A stretch of 64,000 bases of DNA from Mycobacterium aquaticum. Lineage in GTDB: Bacteria; Actinomycetota; Actinomycetes; Mycobacteriales; Mycobacteriaceae. The notes beneath the pieces were generated by a model. That model made no database searches and was not told the DNA's origin. It saw nothing but the letters and a program-made list of their open reading frames with translations. Within the stretch, counting starts at the first letter, position 1, and the number at the start of each line of letters is the position of its first letter. Below, piece after piece: positions 26,370 to 34,972 of this stretch. The stretch is taken from NCBI RefSeq assembly GCF_002086485.1, contig NZ_MVHF01000004.1:124001-188000 (forward strand). The letters are read 5' to 3'. Made by a program: the position numbers and the translations under genes.

Positions 26370-28175
26370 GTGGAGACGACACCCTTTGGCCACTATCAGC
26401 TGCGGAAGCTGATCGGCCGCGGCGGCATGGGCGAGGTCTATGAGGCCTTCGACACCAACACCGATCGCATCGTCGCGCTCAAAGTACTGCCCGCGCACCT
26501 GGCCCAGGACGCCTCATTCCAGGAGCGCTTCCGCAAAGAGTCGCACGCCGCGGCAGGCGTCAACGACCCGCACGTGGTGCCCATCCACGGCTTCGGCGAG
26601 ATCGACGGCCGGCTGTATCTGGACATGCGCCTGATCGAGGGCCGCAATCTCGGGGCCGTCCTGGCGAAGGCCGAACATCCGCTGAAACCGGCCTTCGCGG
26701 TCAGCCTGGTCGAGCAGGTTGCCGACGCGCTCGACGCCGCCCACCACGCGGGCCTGATCCATCGGGACGTCAAACCATCGAACATCCTCATCACCGATCA
26801 CGACTTCGTGTATCTGATCGACTTCGGCCTGGCGCGCATGGCCGGCGAGGCCGGCATGACGACGGCAGGCAACACGCTGGGCACGCTGGCCTACATGGCG
26901 CCCGAGCGGTTCGACTCGGCGGGGAAGACCGATCCGCGCTCGGACGTCTATGCGCTGGCGTGTGTGCTCTATGAATGCCTGACGGGCGCGCGGCCCTATC
27001 CGGTCGACAGCCTCGAACAGCAGATCGCCGGGCATATGGTGCAGCCGGCGCCACGGCCGTCGGCCACCGATCCCCGGCTGGCGGCGTTCGACGAGGTCAT
27101 CGCCAGGGGCATGGCCAAGAAGCCGGCCAAGCGGTACCAGACCGCGGGTGAGTTGGCGGCCGCCGCACGCGCCGCGCTCAGCGTCCCGGTGCGTATCACG
27201 GGCCGCTCGGGGCGTCATTCGGCTCAGCGCGTGAAGGCGGGGCCACGGGTCCGGTTGCCGCGCAAAGCCCTTGCCATTGCGGCCGCGACGGTGGTGGTGG
27301 CTGCCGTGGGTGCGGTCGGGGTGTGGCAGTTGCGCGGCGGTGACCGCGGGCCGGGCCTGGCCGACACGTCGTCGGCGGCCGGGCGGGTAGCTGAGCCGTC
27401 GGGTGCGGTCCCGGCGATCGCCGCGACCGTGCCGCAGCAGATCCGCGACACCGGCCGGCTGATCATCGGCGTCAACGTGCCGTATGCACCGCTGGAGTTC
27501 AAGAACTCCGGCGGCGACCTGATCGGCTTCGACGTCGACCTGATGAAGGCGATGACGCGCGTCCTCGGCTTGGCGCCCGACTTCCGCGAGACGGGTTTCG
27601 ACGGCGTGCTGCCGTCAGTGCGGGACGGCAACTTCAACGTCGGGATGGCGGCGATGACGGATACCGCCGAGCGGGAACGGCAGGCAGACTTCGTCACCTA
27701 TCTGAACGCGGGCACGCTGTGGGCGCAGCGCACCGGGTCGAGCGTGGACCCGACTGCGGCGTGCGGTCTGCGGGTGGCGGTGAAGTACGGCACGATCCAG
27801 GACACCAAAGAGATCCCGGCCAAGAGCGACACCTGCGTGGCGGCGGGCCTGTCGCCGATCCAGAAGGTGCAGCTGACCCGTCAGGATGAGGTCACCGCCG
27901 CGCTGGTCGCAGGCGACGCCGACGCGATGACGGCCGATTCGCCGGTGACAGGGTTCGCGATCAAGCTCAGCGGCGGAGCCCTGCAGCCCGCCGGTGAGGT
28001 GTTCGACTCCGCGCCCTACGGCTGGCCGGTGGCCAAGGGCTCGGCGCTCACAGAATCGCTACGGCAGGCCTTGGAGCAGCTCATCGCGACCGGCGAATAC
28101 CGCACCATCGTGACCAAGTGGGGCCTGGACAAGGGCATGATCGATCACCCACAGATCAACGGCGCCGTGCACTGA
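26370..28175 (+). CDS. Receptor Ser/Thr kinase fused to solute-binding protein
   Basis: 601 residues from the GTG at 26370. Residues 8 to about 270 are a complete Hanks-type kinase: glycine loop GRGGMGEVY, Lys38 (ALKVL), Glu57, HRDVKPSN (131-138), DFG (151-153), an activation loop rich in Thr, and APE (177-179). One membrane helix follows (about 299-321). Residues about 355-595 are a bacterial solute-binding protein family 3 domain (TGRLIIGVNVPYAPLEF; LIGFDVDLMKAMTRVLG; FDGVLPSVRDGNFNVGMAAM). The protein should sense an amino acid or similar ligand outside and phosphorylate targets inside. The PknH-sensor lipoprotein gene is convergent, 4 bp away. Confidence 0.9.
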   Translation: METTPFGHYQLRKLIGRGGMGEVYEAFDTNTDRIVALKVLPAHLAQDASFQERFRKESHAAAGVNDPHVVPIHGFGEIDGRLYLDMRLIEGRNLGAVLAKAEHPLKPAFAVSLVEQVADALDAAHHAGLIHRDVKPSNILITDHDFVYLIDFGLARMAGEAGMTTAGNTLGTLAYMAPERFDSAGKTDPRSDVYALACVLYECLTGARPYPVDSLEQQIAGHMVQPAPRPSATDPRLAAFDEVIARGMAKKPAKRYQTAGELAAAARAALSVPVRITGRSGRHSAQRVKAGPRVRLPRKALAIAAATVVVAAVGAVGVWQLRGGDRGPGLADTSSAAGRVAEPSGAVPAIAATVPQQIRDTGRLIIGVNVPYAPLEFKNSGGDLIGFDVDLMKAMTRVLGLAPDFRETGFDGVLPSVRDGNFNVGMAAMTDTAERERQADFVTYLNAGTLWAQRTGSSVDPTAACGLRVAVKYGTIQDTKEIPAKSDTCVAAGLSPIQKVQLTRQDEVTAALVAGDADAMTADSPVTGFAIKLSGGALQPAGEVFDSAPYGWPVAKGSALTESLRQALEQLIATGEYRTIVTKWGLDKGMIDHPQINGAVH

Positions 28176-28179
28176 CGCT

Positions 28180-28842
28180 CTACAGCGAGTTACGGCCGCC
28201 GATGGTCTTGGCCAGCTGCACGACCTGGTTGTCGGTCACGTCGGTGCCGCTGATCCGGACGTCGATGACGACGTTGTCGGCGACCATGACCGCGCGCCGG
28301 TCGCCGTACCCGGGATAGTCCGGCCGCACGTCGTGCGTCACGTCGACGCCGTCGATCCGCGCCGGCGCGGCCATGACGTATTGATAGGACTTGCTGCTGC
28401 CGCCCTCGATCATGGAGAGCGTGTCGCCCGCGCATTGTCGCCACAGCCCGACAGTCTTGGCCGCGACAGCGCGCGCGGCGGCAGGGGTGTCGAACATCGC
28501 GACCGCCTGGTCGATTTCCAAACTGTCTGTGTCGTCGGCGAACTGGTTTTCGCGAAAGTTCGTGTACCCGGTGCCCTGGTACACCGAATCCATGGCGTTG
28601 CCGATGACGGGCACACATTCCGGGCGCGACGCGCGTTCGCCGGCATCAAGCTTGGCGGGCTGACGCAGCGCCGTCTTCGACCGCAGGCCCGTGGTGCTCA
28701 TGATGGTGTTGAGTTCGGATTCGCTGGCCAGCATGCTGCCCAAGACGTCGACCTGCGGGGTGGCCACATCGTGAACGGTGCGGGTGCACCCGGTGACTGC
28801 CAGCAGTCCCGCCAGAATCAGCGCCGCACCGGATTTGCTCAT
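28180..28842 (-). CDS. Lipoprotein with PknH-type sensor domain
   Basis: 220 residues. The signal peptide ends in a lipobox (LAVTGC, Cys19), so it is membrane anchored outside the cell. The rest matches the extracellular sensor domain of PknH (PF14032 type): VDVLGSMLASESELNTIMST, RPECVPVIGNAMDSVYQGTG, LWRQCAGDTL and VVQLAKTIGGR. Conserved cysteines are present for disulfides. It is a sensor domain without a kinase, like LppH-type proteins, and lies tail to tail with a receptor kinase. A frameshifted paralogue is at 55644-56350. Confidence 0.85.
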   Translation of the reverse strand: MSKSGAALILAGLLAVTGCTRTVHDVATPQVDVLGSMLASESELNTIMSTTGLRSKTALRQPAKLDAGERASRPECVPVIGNAMDSVYQGTGYTNFRENQFADDTDSLEIDQAVAMFDTPAAARAVAAKTVGLWRQCAGDTLSMIEGGSSKSYQYVMAAPARIDGVDVTHDVRPDYPGYGDRRAVMVADNVVIDVRISGTDVTDNQVVQLAKTIGGRNSL

Positions 28843-28912
28843 GAGCCCCCTTCGGGTCCGGTGCTGATCCTAATCCCGCATCGGGGCCGGTTCCGACGGG
28901 AATTTCGCCGGT

Positions 28913-29689
28913 TCAGACCTGCTCGGTACCCGCAGCCGTCGAGGTGACGATGCCGCAGGCGGCCGCGAATTGCACGGGGGTGAGCCCGTCGGCGGAATTC
29001 ATATCGCAATTTCCGAAAGGCGGTGCGCCCTCGGGCAATCCACCGCCGAAGCCGCTGCCGTCGGTGTACTGGTGGGCGACCTTGCCCGGATACGGCGGGT
29101 TGCTGCCGTAGGCCGCGATGATGAGGCGCAGGCCGGTCGGCTTGGTGCGCCACATGGCGGTGAGATCGTAGATGTTGCCGTAGCCGATGATGCGTGCCGG
29201 ATTTCCGGCGTAGTCGGCCAGGTTCCGGTACAGCTGGTTGATCCAGGAGGATCCGTCGCCGGTCGGGTTACCGCCCTGTTCGACGTCGAGCATGAGTGCG
29301 ACGCGGGGATGCAGCCCGCCATTGGCGTCGATCATGGACCGCACGGTGTTGGCGTTGGCTTGCCAATTGGGCCGGCAGTAGGTGTAGACGATGCCGAACA
29401 CCAATCTGCCGCTGTCGAGCGCGTTGCGCATCCAGGCGTAGTTGGCGGCGAAATTGTGGTCGCGGTAGGTGCCGTCACTGACCCGGATCGAGAGCACCGC
29501 GTACGGATAGCTGTCGTCGACCACCCGCTGAAACTCCGAGACATCGGCAAAGAGGGTGTCGGTGACCGGGACAACGGCCGCGGTTAGTTCTTCTTGTGGC
29601 GATTTGCGGCGCCGCGGATGCGTCGGGCGCGACTGCCATTTCGCGGGCGACCGGCCCGAGACCATCTGTTTCGCCACTCCGCTCGTCAT
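28913..29689 (-). CDS. GH25-like muramidase domain protein
   Basis: About 258 residues from the ATG at 29689 (MTSGVAKQMVSGRS); a longer frame reaches 29716. After a basic, signal-less leader of about 40 residues the GH25 pattern begins: FADVSEFQRVV (catalytic Asp), YAVLSIRVSDGTYRD, FGIVYTYCRP and LMLDVEQGG (Asp and Glu of the active site), ending in a QYTDG segment typical of these barrels. GH25 enzymes cut the MurNAc-GlcNAc bond of peptidoglycan. The absence of a signal peptide resembles phage endolysins, but no phage genes are nearby. It may be a domesticated lysin. Confidence 0.7.
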   Translation of the reverse strand: MTSGVAKQMVSGRSPAKWQSRPTHPRRRKSPQEELTAAVVPVTDTLFADVSEFQRVVDDSYPYAVLSIRVSDGTYRDHNFAANYAWMRNALDSGRLVFGIVYTYCRPNWQANANTVRSMIDANGGLHPRVALMLDVEQGGNPTGDGSSWINQLYRNLADYAGNPARIIGYGNIYDLTAMWRTKPTGLRLIIAAYGSNPPYPGKVAHQYTDGSGFGGGLPEGAPPFGNCDMNSADGLTPVQFAAACGIVTSTAAGTEQV

Positions 29690-29767
29690 GCTTCCGCCAC
29701 TGTCCACGCGGCCCAAACCGGGCCGCCACCACCAGGGTAGGTCGGAAATCTTGACGGCGCACAGGCG

Positions 29768-30517
29768 CTACGCCTTGGCGGTGGCCTCCCGGTTGGCGAA
29801 CACGAACTGGTACACGATGCCGCCGAGCGCGCCACCGATCAGCGGTGCCAGCCAAAACGCCCACAGCTGCCCCGGGGCACCGTTGCCGTTGAAGAAGGCC
29901 ACGCCCGTGGAGCGTGCAGGGTTCACCGAGGTGTTGCTGATGGGGATCGCTACGAGATGAATGAGGGTGAGCGACAAGCCGATTGCCAGCGGGCCGAAGC
30001 CTTTCGGCGCCCTGTCGTCCGTCGCCCCCAGGATCACGATGAGGAAGAACGCCGTCAGCACGATCTCGGCGATCAGCACCGCCGCCAACGAGTAGTGCCC
30101 GGGGGAGTGGGCGCCGTAGCCGTTGGCCGCCATGTTCCCGGTCGCGGTGAACCCCGGCTGGCCCTTGGCGATGACGAGGAGGAGCAGGCCGGCGATCAGG
30201 GCGCCGACGACCTGCGCGATCCAGTAGCCCGGTAGGTCTTTCCACGGCAATCGGCCGCCGACCGCCGCGCCCAGGGTGACCGCGGGGTTGAAGTGGCCGC
30301 CCGAGATGTGGCCGACGGCATACGCCATGGTCACGACCGTGAGACCGAAAGCCAGTGCGACACCGAGAAATCCGATGCCCAGCTGATAGACGTTGCTGCC
30401 GTCTTCGTCTTGGGCGATCTGTTTGGCGGCGAAAATTGCGCTGCCACAGCCACCGAAAACCAACCAGAACGTTCCGAAGAGTTCAGCCCCGAGTTTGGAG
30501 ACAAGTGAACTGTTCAC
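29768..30517 (-). CDS. aqpZ: Aquaporin Z-type water channel
   Basis: 249 residues, six helices and two NPA half-helices: [12 protein letters not shown] and SVNPARSTG. The short loops and lack of the extra GlpF aspartate after the second NPA point to a water channel rather than a glycerol facilitator. It begins [20 protein letters not shown]. It mediates passive water flow across the inner membrane. It is upstream of the GH25-like gene on the same strand, with a 78-bp gap. Confidence 0.9.
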   Translation of the reverse strand: MNSSLVSKLGAELFGTFWLVFGGCGSAIFAAKQIAQDEDGSNVYQLGIGFLGVALAFGLTVVTMAYAVGHISGGHFNPAVTLGAAVGGRLPWKDLPGYWIAQVVGALIAGLLLLVIAKGQPGFTATGNMAANGYGAHSPGHYSLAAVLIAEIVLTAFFLIVILGATDDRAPKGFGPLAIGLSLTLIHLVAIPISNTSVNPARSTGVAFFNGNGAPGQLWAFWLAPLIGGALGGIVYQFVFANREATAKA

Positions 30518-30637
30518 GTGCCGTCCCCCCTGTTCGACGAATGACCATTGACGAAAGGGTAAGGCCGCGAACGGAATTTCCGATGCGTGTTTATTATTTC
30601 GTTGCCGTACGTTGACTTTGAATTTCGATTGCTCCCA

Positions 30638-32407
30638 CTACGGTTCGCCGCCGTCGGTGATTGCATTGGGCGCCAGTCCGTTTGCGGACATGAATTGCAG
30701 CAACGTATTGATCGCGGCTTTTGCCGCGGTCAACTGGGTGACACGGGCCGACTTGGGATCGTTGAACGGTTCGAGCCGGTTGATGACCGCGGAGACCTGA
30801 CTTTCGAAGTCGGTGACCTGGTACCAGAGGCGGCTGTCATAGCCGAGATCAAGCAGTTTGCGGGCATGCTCGGCGGCCACCCGCATCATGAGTTTGTCGA
30901 GATTCGGTGCGGTTTCGGCAGTTCCGTGTCCACTGGCCAGGGCCGCCGCTGTCGTCGCGGCGCCGGTGCCGGCCAGGCCGCTCACCATCGCCAAACCACC
31001 CACCATGCCGCCGGGACCGAAGGCGGCCAGCCCGCCGGCGATTGCGGCCGTACCGAACGCACCGGCCGGGGCGGCCACGGCCAACCCGACCGGCCCGGCC
31101 GCGATGAGGGCCACACCGGCCGCTGCCGTGAGCACCCGCCCCCACGGCACCCCGCTCTTACCGCTGAGCGCGGCCTGCACGTCCTTGATCGCGGTGGCCA
31201 CGGTCTTACCGACGTCGCGGCGGAAGCCGAGCGCCTCTGCGATGTCTTCCAGTGCCTTGATCGGGGCGTCGCCGGTGTCGATCTCGTAGGGCGTGACGCA
31301 GTTGGTCAGGGCCAGTACCACGAGCTCGCCGATCGCTTCGTGCAGTTCCCATCGGTGCGGCAGTGCCGGCAGACGCCCGGCGGCGAGGTCCTGGAGTTCC
31401 GGGGCGAGCAGCTGCCCGCCGGCCGCCTGCTGCGCCAGCTGGGCGGCCAGGTCGTCGCGCAGGATCTGCAGGGTCGCGCGATACCGGTCGGCCCGCTCGG
31501 TGTCCTTGATGTGGCGTGCGAGCGCCTCACCGAAATGCTGCACCAACAGTGCCGAGGCTTCGGCTTCGCTCATCCGCACCGCGATGTCCGTGCCGGTCGC
31601 GGCGGTCGGCTCCGCCGGCGGGTAGAGCGCGTCGGCGATCAGCCCGGCGACTGCGGGATCACCCAGATAGGTGTCGGCCTGGTGCCCGCGCACGGTCAGC
31701 ATGAAATCCTGTGCACCGGGAAAGGTCGCCGCCAAACCTCTTCCGCCCGTGACGATGTCACGCACGTTGAGGAAGTTCGACCAGTCGTCCACGCGGCTGT
31801 ACGGGAACCGTTTGAGCAGCCGCTCGCTGCCCTCGTGCAGAGCGCGGATGCCGGCCGGGCTGCCGATGGTGATGAACCGGCGCACATGCAACCGCTCGGG
31901 CAGGTGGTCGAGCAGGTCGATGGCGATGACGCTGCCGAGGCTGTGCCCGATCAGCACGACCTCGCCGTCGTCGGGCAGCGCGTTGATGATGCGCAGCATG
32001 ATGGCGGCGCGCAGCCCGTCATTGCCGATGTAGCGGCGGACCTGGTCGAGGTCGTACATGGACAGGTAGTCGACGACGGCGCCGGGCGCGGCGTTCCACA
32101 CCGGGTCGGGGATCAGGTTGAACCCGTACGCGCGTACACCGAACTCTCGGCGCAGCAGGCGTTGCACCCGCGCCTGGCGGCGCTCGAACTCTCGGCGGGC
32201 CAGTGCGTCGTCCTTGGCCTTGTTGGTGATGGCCGGGAGCTTGGCGGAGATGCCGTCGGTCTTGAGCAGGTCGGCGTAGCGCGGTGCGAGCACGTCGGCG
32301 CGGTCGACCGGGTCGAACCCGGCCTGGGTCAGGCCCCGGTTGAGGCCGTCGAGCCAGTCGTAGTCGCGGTTTCCGTCTCCGATGCCGTGCAGGAAGACGA
32401 CGTGCAT
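30638..32407 (-). CDS. Alpha/beta hydrolase with Gly/Ala-rich hydrophobic region
   Basis: 589 residues. The N-terminal 230 residues are an alpha/beta hydrolase: HGIGDGNRDYDW after beta-1 and the nucleophile Ser156 in LIGHSLGSV. The remaining half is not a known family to me: helical residues 260-440, then a very Gly/Ala-rich hydrophobic stretch of about 85 residues (ALIAAGPVGLAVAAPAGAF and following) that could insert in a membrane, then a helical C-terminus. It resembles lipase- or chaperone-like proteins of bacterial effector type, but that is speculation. The aquaporin gene lies 120 bp downstream. Confidence 0.65.
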   Translation of the reverse strand: MHVVFLHGIGDGNRDYDWLDGLNRGLTQAGFDPVDRADVLAPRYADLLKTDGISAKLPAITNKAKDDALARREFERRQARVQRLLRREFGVRAYGFNLIPDPVWNAAPGAVVDYLSMYDLDQVRRYIGNDGLRAAIMLRIINALPDDGEVVLIGHSLGSVIAIDLLDHLPERLHVRRFITIGSPAGIRALHEGSERLLKRFPYSRVDDWSNFLNVRDIVTGGRGLAATFPGAQDFMLTVRGHQADTYLGDPAVAGLIADALYPPAEPTAATGTDIAVRMSEAEASALLVQHFGEALARHIKDTERADRYRATLQILRDDLAAQLAQQAAGGQLLAPELQDLAAGRLPALPHRWELHEAIGELVVLALTNCVTPYEIDTGDAPIKALEDIAEALGFRRDVGKTVATAIKDVQAALSGKSGVPWGRVLTAAAGVALIAAGPVGLAVAAPAGAFGTAAIAGGLAAFGPGGMVGGLAMVSGLAGTGAATTAAALASGHGTAETAPNLDKLMMRVAAEHARKLLDLGYDSRLWYQVTDFESQVSAVINRLEPFNDPKSARVTQLTAAKAAINTLLQFMSANGLAPNAITDGGEP

Positions 32408-32511
32408 TGTTCAGCTCCTGATCGCGGTGTGGTGTCGCCACCACGTTAGTGATCGGTAAGGGCCTGGCGCTGGCTACGATCAACCAACTTTGGACGGCTG
32501 AGGAGAGCGAT

Positions 32512-33171
32512 ATGGCGCGGATGCACGTGACGGGTCTGCTCGCGGCGACCGCCGCGACGTGTGTGGTGCTGGCCGGCTGCGGCGGCCACGATTCCTCGGG
32601 CGCTCCCAGCTCGACACCCGCAGCCGCCGGGGCGGAACGGGTGGTGCTGAAACCCGTTGACGCCAAAGGCAACATCCAGAGCGGCTGGTCGCAGGACGAG
32701 AGTCACCGCGACACCCCCGTCGACTGCTGGGGCTCGTCGCCCTACGACGTCGGCACCGGGATCCGCTGGTGCGGCGGCACCGCGGACTCGGGCGACGCCT
32801 GCTGGCCGACCGAAAACGGTACGGCGGTGCTGTGTCTGGCCGATCCGTTCAGCACCACGCTGTATCTGCGGAACGCCACGGGATTGGGGGATCCGACCGA
32901 GCCGCGCAGCGGTGACGCCGTCCCGATGGCGCTGGCGCTCGACGACGGGACCCAGTGCCGGGCCGTGATCGGCGGAGCCTGGGGCCAACGCGGCGCCCCG
33001 GCCTATACCTGTGGCAAAGGGCCTGAGCTGGTGGGCATCTGGGGGACGTCGCCGGACGACGCGTCGGGAATCCACCGCGGTCCCGACGGCTGGACCGTCG
33101 AGGTCGGCACCGAGACCGGCGTACCGACCAAGCACACCGTCGCCAAGGCCTTTTACGTCGGCATGGCCTAG
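32512..33171 (+). CDS. Cysteine-rich secreted lipoprotein, unknown
   Basis: 219 residues from the ATG at 32512, with GGAGAG just upstream. MARMHVTGLLAATAATCVVL ends in a lipobox (LAGC). The mature domain has six or more cysteines (DCWG, RWCGG, ACWP, VLCL, QCRA, YTCG) and a beta-rich pattern with YTCGKGPELVGIWG near the end, probably disulfide bonded outside the membrane. I do not recognise the family. It is divergent from the hydrolase gene. Confidence 0.65.
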   Translation: MARMHVTGLLAATAATCVVLAGCGGHDSSGAPSSTPAAAGAERVVLKPVDAKGNIQSGWSQDESHRDTPVDCWGSSPYDVGTGIRWCGGTADSGDACWPTENGTAVLCLADPFSTTLYLRNATGLGDPTEPRSGDAVPMALALDDGTQCRAVIGGAWGQRGAPAYTCGKGPELVGIWGTSPDDASGIHRGPDGWTVEVGTETGVPTKHTVAKAFYVGMA

Positions 33172-33286
33172 GCACCTCCTCCCGCGAGAGACATCAGGTA
33201 GGCGCCCGCCCCTGGAGCAGGTCCAACGACTCGCGGCGGCGCCGATGCAAATGTCGATACAGTCCCACCGTAAGACTCGCGTTCAG

Positions 33287-33309
33287 GGGTACCGCATCGA
33301 TCGGTGCCT
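33287..33309. terminator. Possible bidirectional terminator
   Basis: GGTACCG (33288-33294) pairs with CGGTGCC (33302-33308), one G-T pair, around a 7-nt loop. It lies between convergent genes, directly after the merR stop codon. A weak hairpin, offered with caution. Confidence 0.35.
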
Positions 33310-33783
33310 TTAGCAGAAGCTTCCGGTGGCGCCACCGTAGGTGGCGATCTTGTAGTCGGTGGCGGCCAGGGAGAGGGTGAGTTCTCGGATTTGGCGGCGG
33401 ATGGTGTCGCGATGTTCGAGCAGCATGTCGAGCCGTTCGGGAACCGTCTGGTCGCCGCCATCGACCAAGGACATATAGTGCTGTAGATCGCGGATAGCCA
33501 TGCCGGACAATCGCATCCGGGTGAGAAAGACGAGTCTGCGTACCGCCTCGGATGAGTATTTGCGGCGACCGTTGCTGTCGCGGTCGACCTCGACCAGGCC
33601 GGCGCGTTCGTAGTAACGCAGTGTGTGGACAGAGATGTCGAGGAGTTCGGCGACTGCGGCGATGGTCATCGGCTCACTGAGATCGCTGGTATCGGCAAGG
33701 CGGTGGATAACTTCGACCGACAGCGGGCCATCGATCTCGTCGAGAGAGGCGAGTGCTCTGCTCATCAGCTCATCACTGGACAT
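33310..33783 (-). CDS. MerR-family transcriptional regulator
   Basis: 157 residues. After about 37 leading residues the MerR winged helix appears: MTIAAVAELLDISVHTLRYY, ERAGLVEVDRDSNGRRKYS. A coiled-coil dimer helix follows and there is only one cysteine, at the C-terminus (GATGSFC), so metal sensing by the classical Cys pattern is unlikely. It is 8 bp behind the SDR gene, and the SDR promoter has the 19-bp spacer and dyad that MerR regulators need, so it most likely activates its own operon in response to a small molecule. Confidence 0.88.
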   Translation of the reverse strand: MSSDELMSRALASLDEIDGPLSVEVIHRLADTSDLSEPMTIAAVAELLDISVHTLRYYERAGLVEVDRDSNGRRKYSSEAVRRLVFLTRMRLSGMAIRDLQHYMSLVDGGDQTVPERLDMLLEHRDTIRRQIRELTLSLAATDYKIATYGGATGSFC

Positions 33784-33791
33784 ACCCGATG

Positions 33792-34664
33792 CTAGATCGG
33801 ACGAGCGGCAGGGGCGCTGTCAGTGAAATCGGCGCTGCGGGCCAGCTGCGCCCATCGGTCGACCTCATCAAGACCGCGCTGATAGGCCGCGGTGAGCCGC
33901 TCAACAGCCTCAGCGCCCAGCGGTAGCCGCAGTGGCACGTCCGCGGAATGGGCAATGGAGACGATGATCTCCGCAGCCTTGACCGGGTCACCTTCCTGGA
34001 TGCCATCAGCCCCAGCCATGTCGGCCCTGACCTCATCGAGGATGTCGCGATACGGTGTCGAGACCTCGGTGAAGTCGAGCACGTCGGCGGCGTTGAACGC
34101 GGTCCGAAACCGGCTCGGCTCGACCAGCATCACCCGAACACCGAACGGCGCCACCTCGCCCGCCAGAGCTTCCGACCAGCCCTCCAACGCAAACTTCGAC
34201 GCCGAGTACGTGGAGACCCCGGGGAAGGACATCCTGCCGCCTTGGCTACTCATCTGCACGATCGTCCCGCTGCGCTGTTCCCGCATGACGGGCAACGCCG
34301 CTCGGACCAACGCCGCAGGACCGAACAGATGCAAGTCCATCAGGTCACGTAGCTGGGCGTCAGAGACCTCCTCTGCGGCACCGACGACGGCGCGTCCCGC
34401 GTTGTTGACCAAAACGTCCAGGCGCCCGTACCGCTGCACCGCCGCATTGACCAGGCCACCGGCGTCGTCGGTGCTGCGGGCGTCGAACCGAACACACGCC
34501 AGGCGGTCTCCGTGGGCAGACACCAAATCGGCCATACCGTCGGGATTGCGCACTGCGGCAACGACACTGTCGCCGGCGGCAAGAGCTGCCTGCGTGAGCG
34601 CCTGCCCCAACCCCTTCGAGGCGCCGGTGATGATCCAGATCTGTGGTGGTGATGATGCGGTCAT
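33792..34664 (-). CDS. SDR-family oxidoreductase, merR operon
   Basis: 290 residues. IWIITGASKGLGQALTQAAL is the cofactor loop, VVAAVRNPDG gives an Arg after beta-2 (NADP preference, inferred), NNAG is at about 88-91, with Ser in QMSSQGG and YSASK as the catalytic residues. The C-terminal half with FNAADVLDF is typical of the SDR subgroup often found with MerR or TetR genes. The ATG at 34664 is only 7 nt from a -10 element and lacks a ribosome-binding site, so translation is probably leaderless. The substrate is unknown. Confidence 0.88.
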   Translation of the reverse strand: MTASSPPQIWIITGASKGLGQALTQAALAAGDSVVAAVRNPDGMADLVSAHGDRLACVRFDARSTDDAGGLVNAAVQRYGRLDVLVNNAGRAVVGAAEEVSDAQLRDLMDLHLFGPAALVRAALPVMREQRSGTIVQMSSQGGRMSFPGVSTYSASKFALEGWSEALAGEVAPFGVRVMLVEPSRFRTAFNAADVLDFTEVSTPYRDILDEVRADMAGADGIQEGDPVKAAEIIVSIAHSADVPLRLPLGAEAVERLTAAYQRGLDEVDRWAQLARSADFTDSAPAARPI

Positions 34665-34671
34665 GATTGTG

Positions 34672-34702
34672 ACCCTAGGAATTCGAGCGCACTCGAACGC
34701 AA
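34672..34702 (-). promoter_or_regulatory. MerR-type promoter with 19-bp spacer
   Basis: Reading leftward: -35 TTGCGT (34702-34697), a 19-bp spacer, and -10 TAGGGT (34677-34672). The spacer holds the perfect dyad TTCGAGTGCGCTCGAA (34682-34697). A long spacer with an internal dyad is the defining design of MerR-activated promoters, where the regulator untwists the DNA. The start codon at 34664 follows the -10 by 7 nt. Confidence 0.75.
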
Positions 34703-34972
34703 CCCGAAATCAGAGCCCGCTCACGTGAGACAGAATCTGAGCCGTCTTCAGTCTCTAGAAGCGAGACAGGGTGGCAAACTGTCACGTATTCATCGTCTGG
34801 GGTTCGCGTTCAAGATCGGGTTGTCGTTGTTCTGGTAAACGCAGATCTCGTACGGAAATGGGCTATCGGAACGTCTATTGCGCTGGTGGTGCTACTCGCA
34901 GTCACTTCTGATCTCTGGTCATCAAACTTAATCGCTTTTCCGTTCCCGCCCGGTTCAGTAGCCTTACGCGCC

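Noticed and set aside
28913..29716. Edge of a prophage
   Set aside because: The GH25-like gene is surrounded by ordinary chromosomal genes; no capsid, tail, integrase or holin genes are present.
34810..34972. A short membrane-protein remnant before the HIT gene
   Set aside because: One frame reads a hydrophobic stretch (ALVVLLAVTSDLW) but there is no start signal and the frame simply runs into the HIT gene; too little to call.
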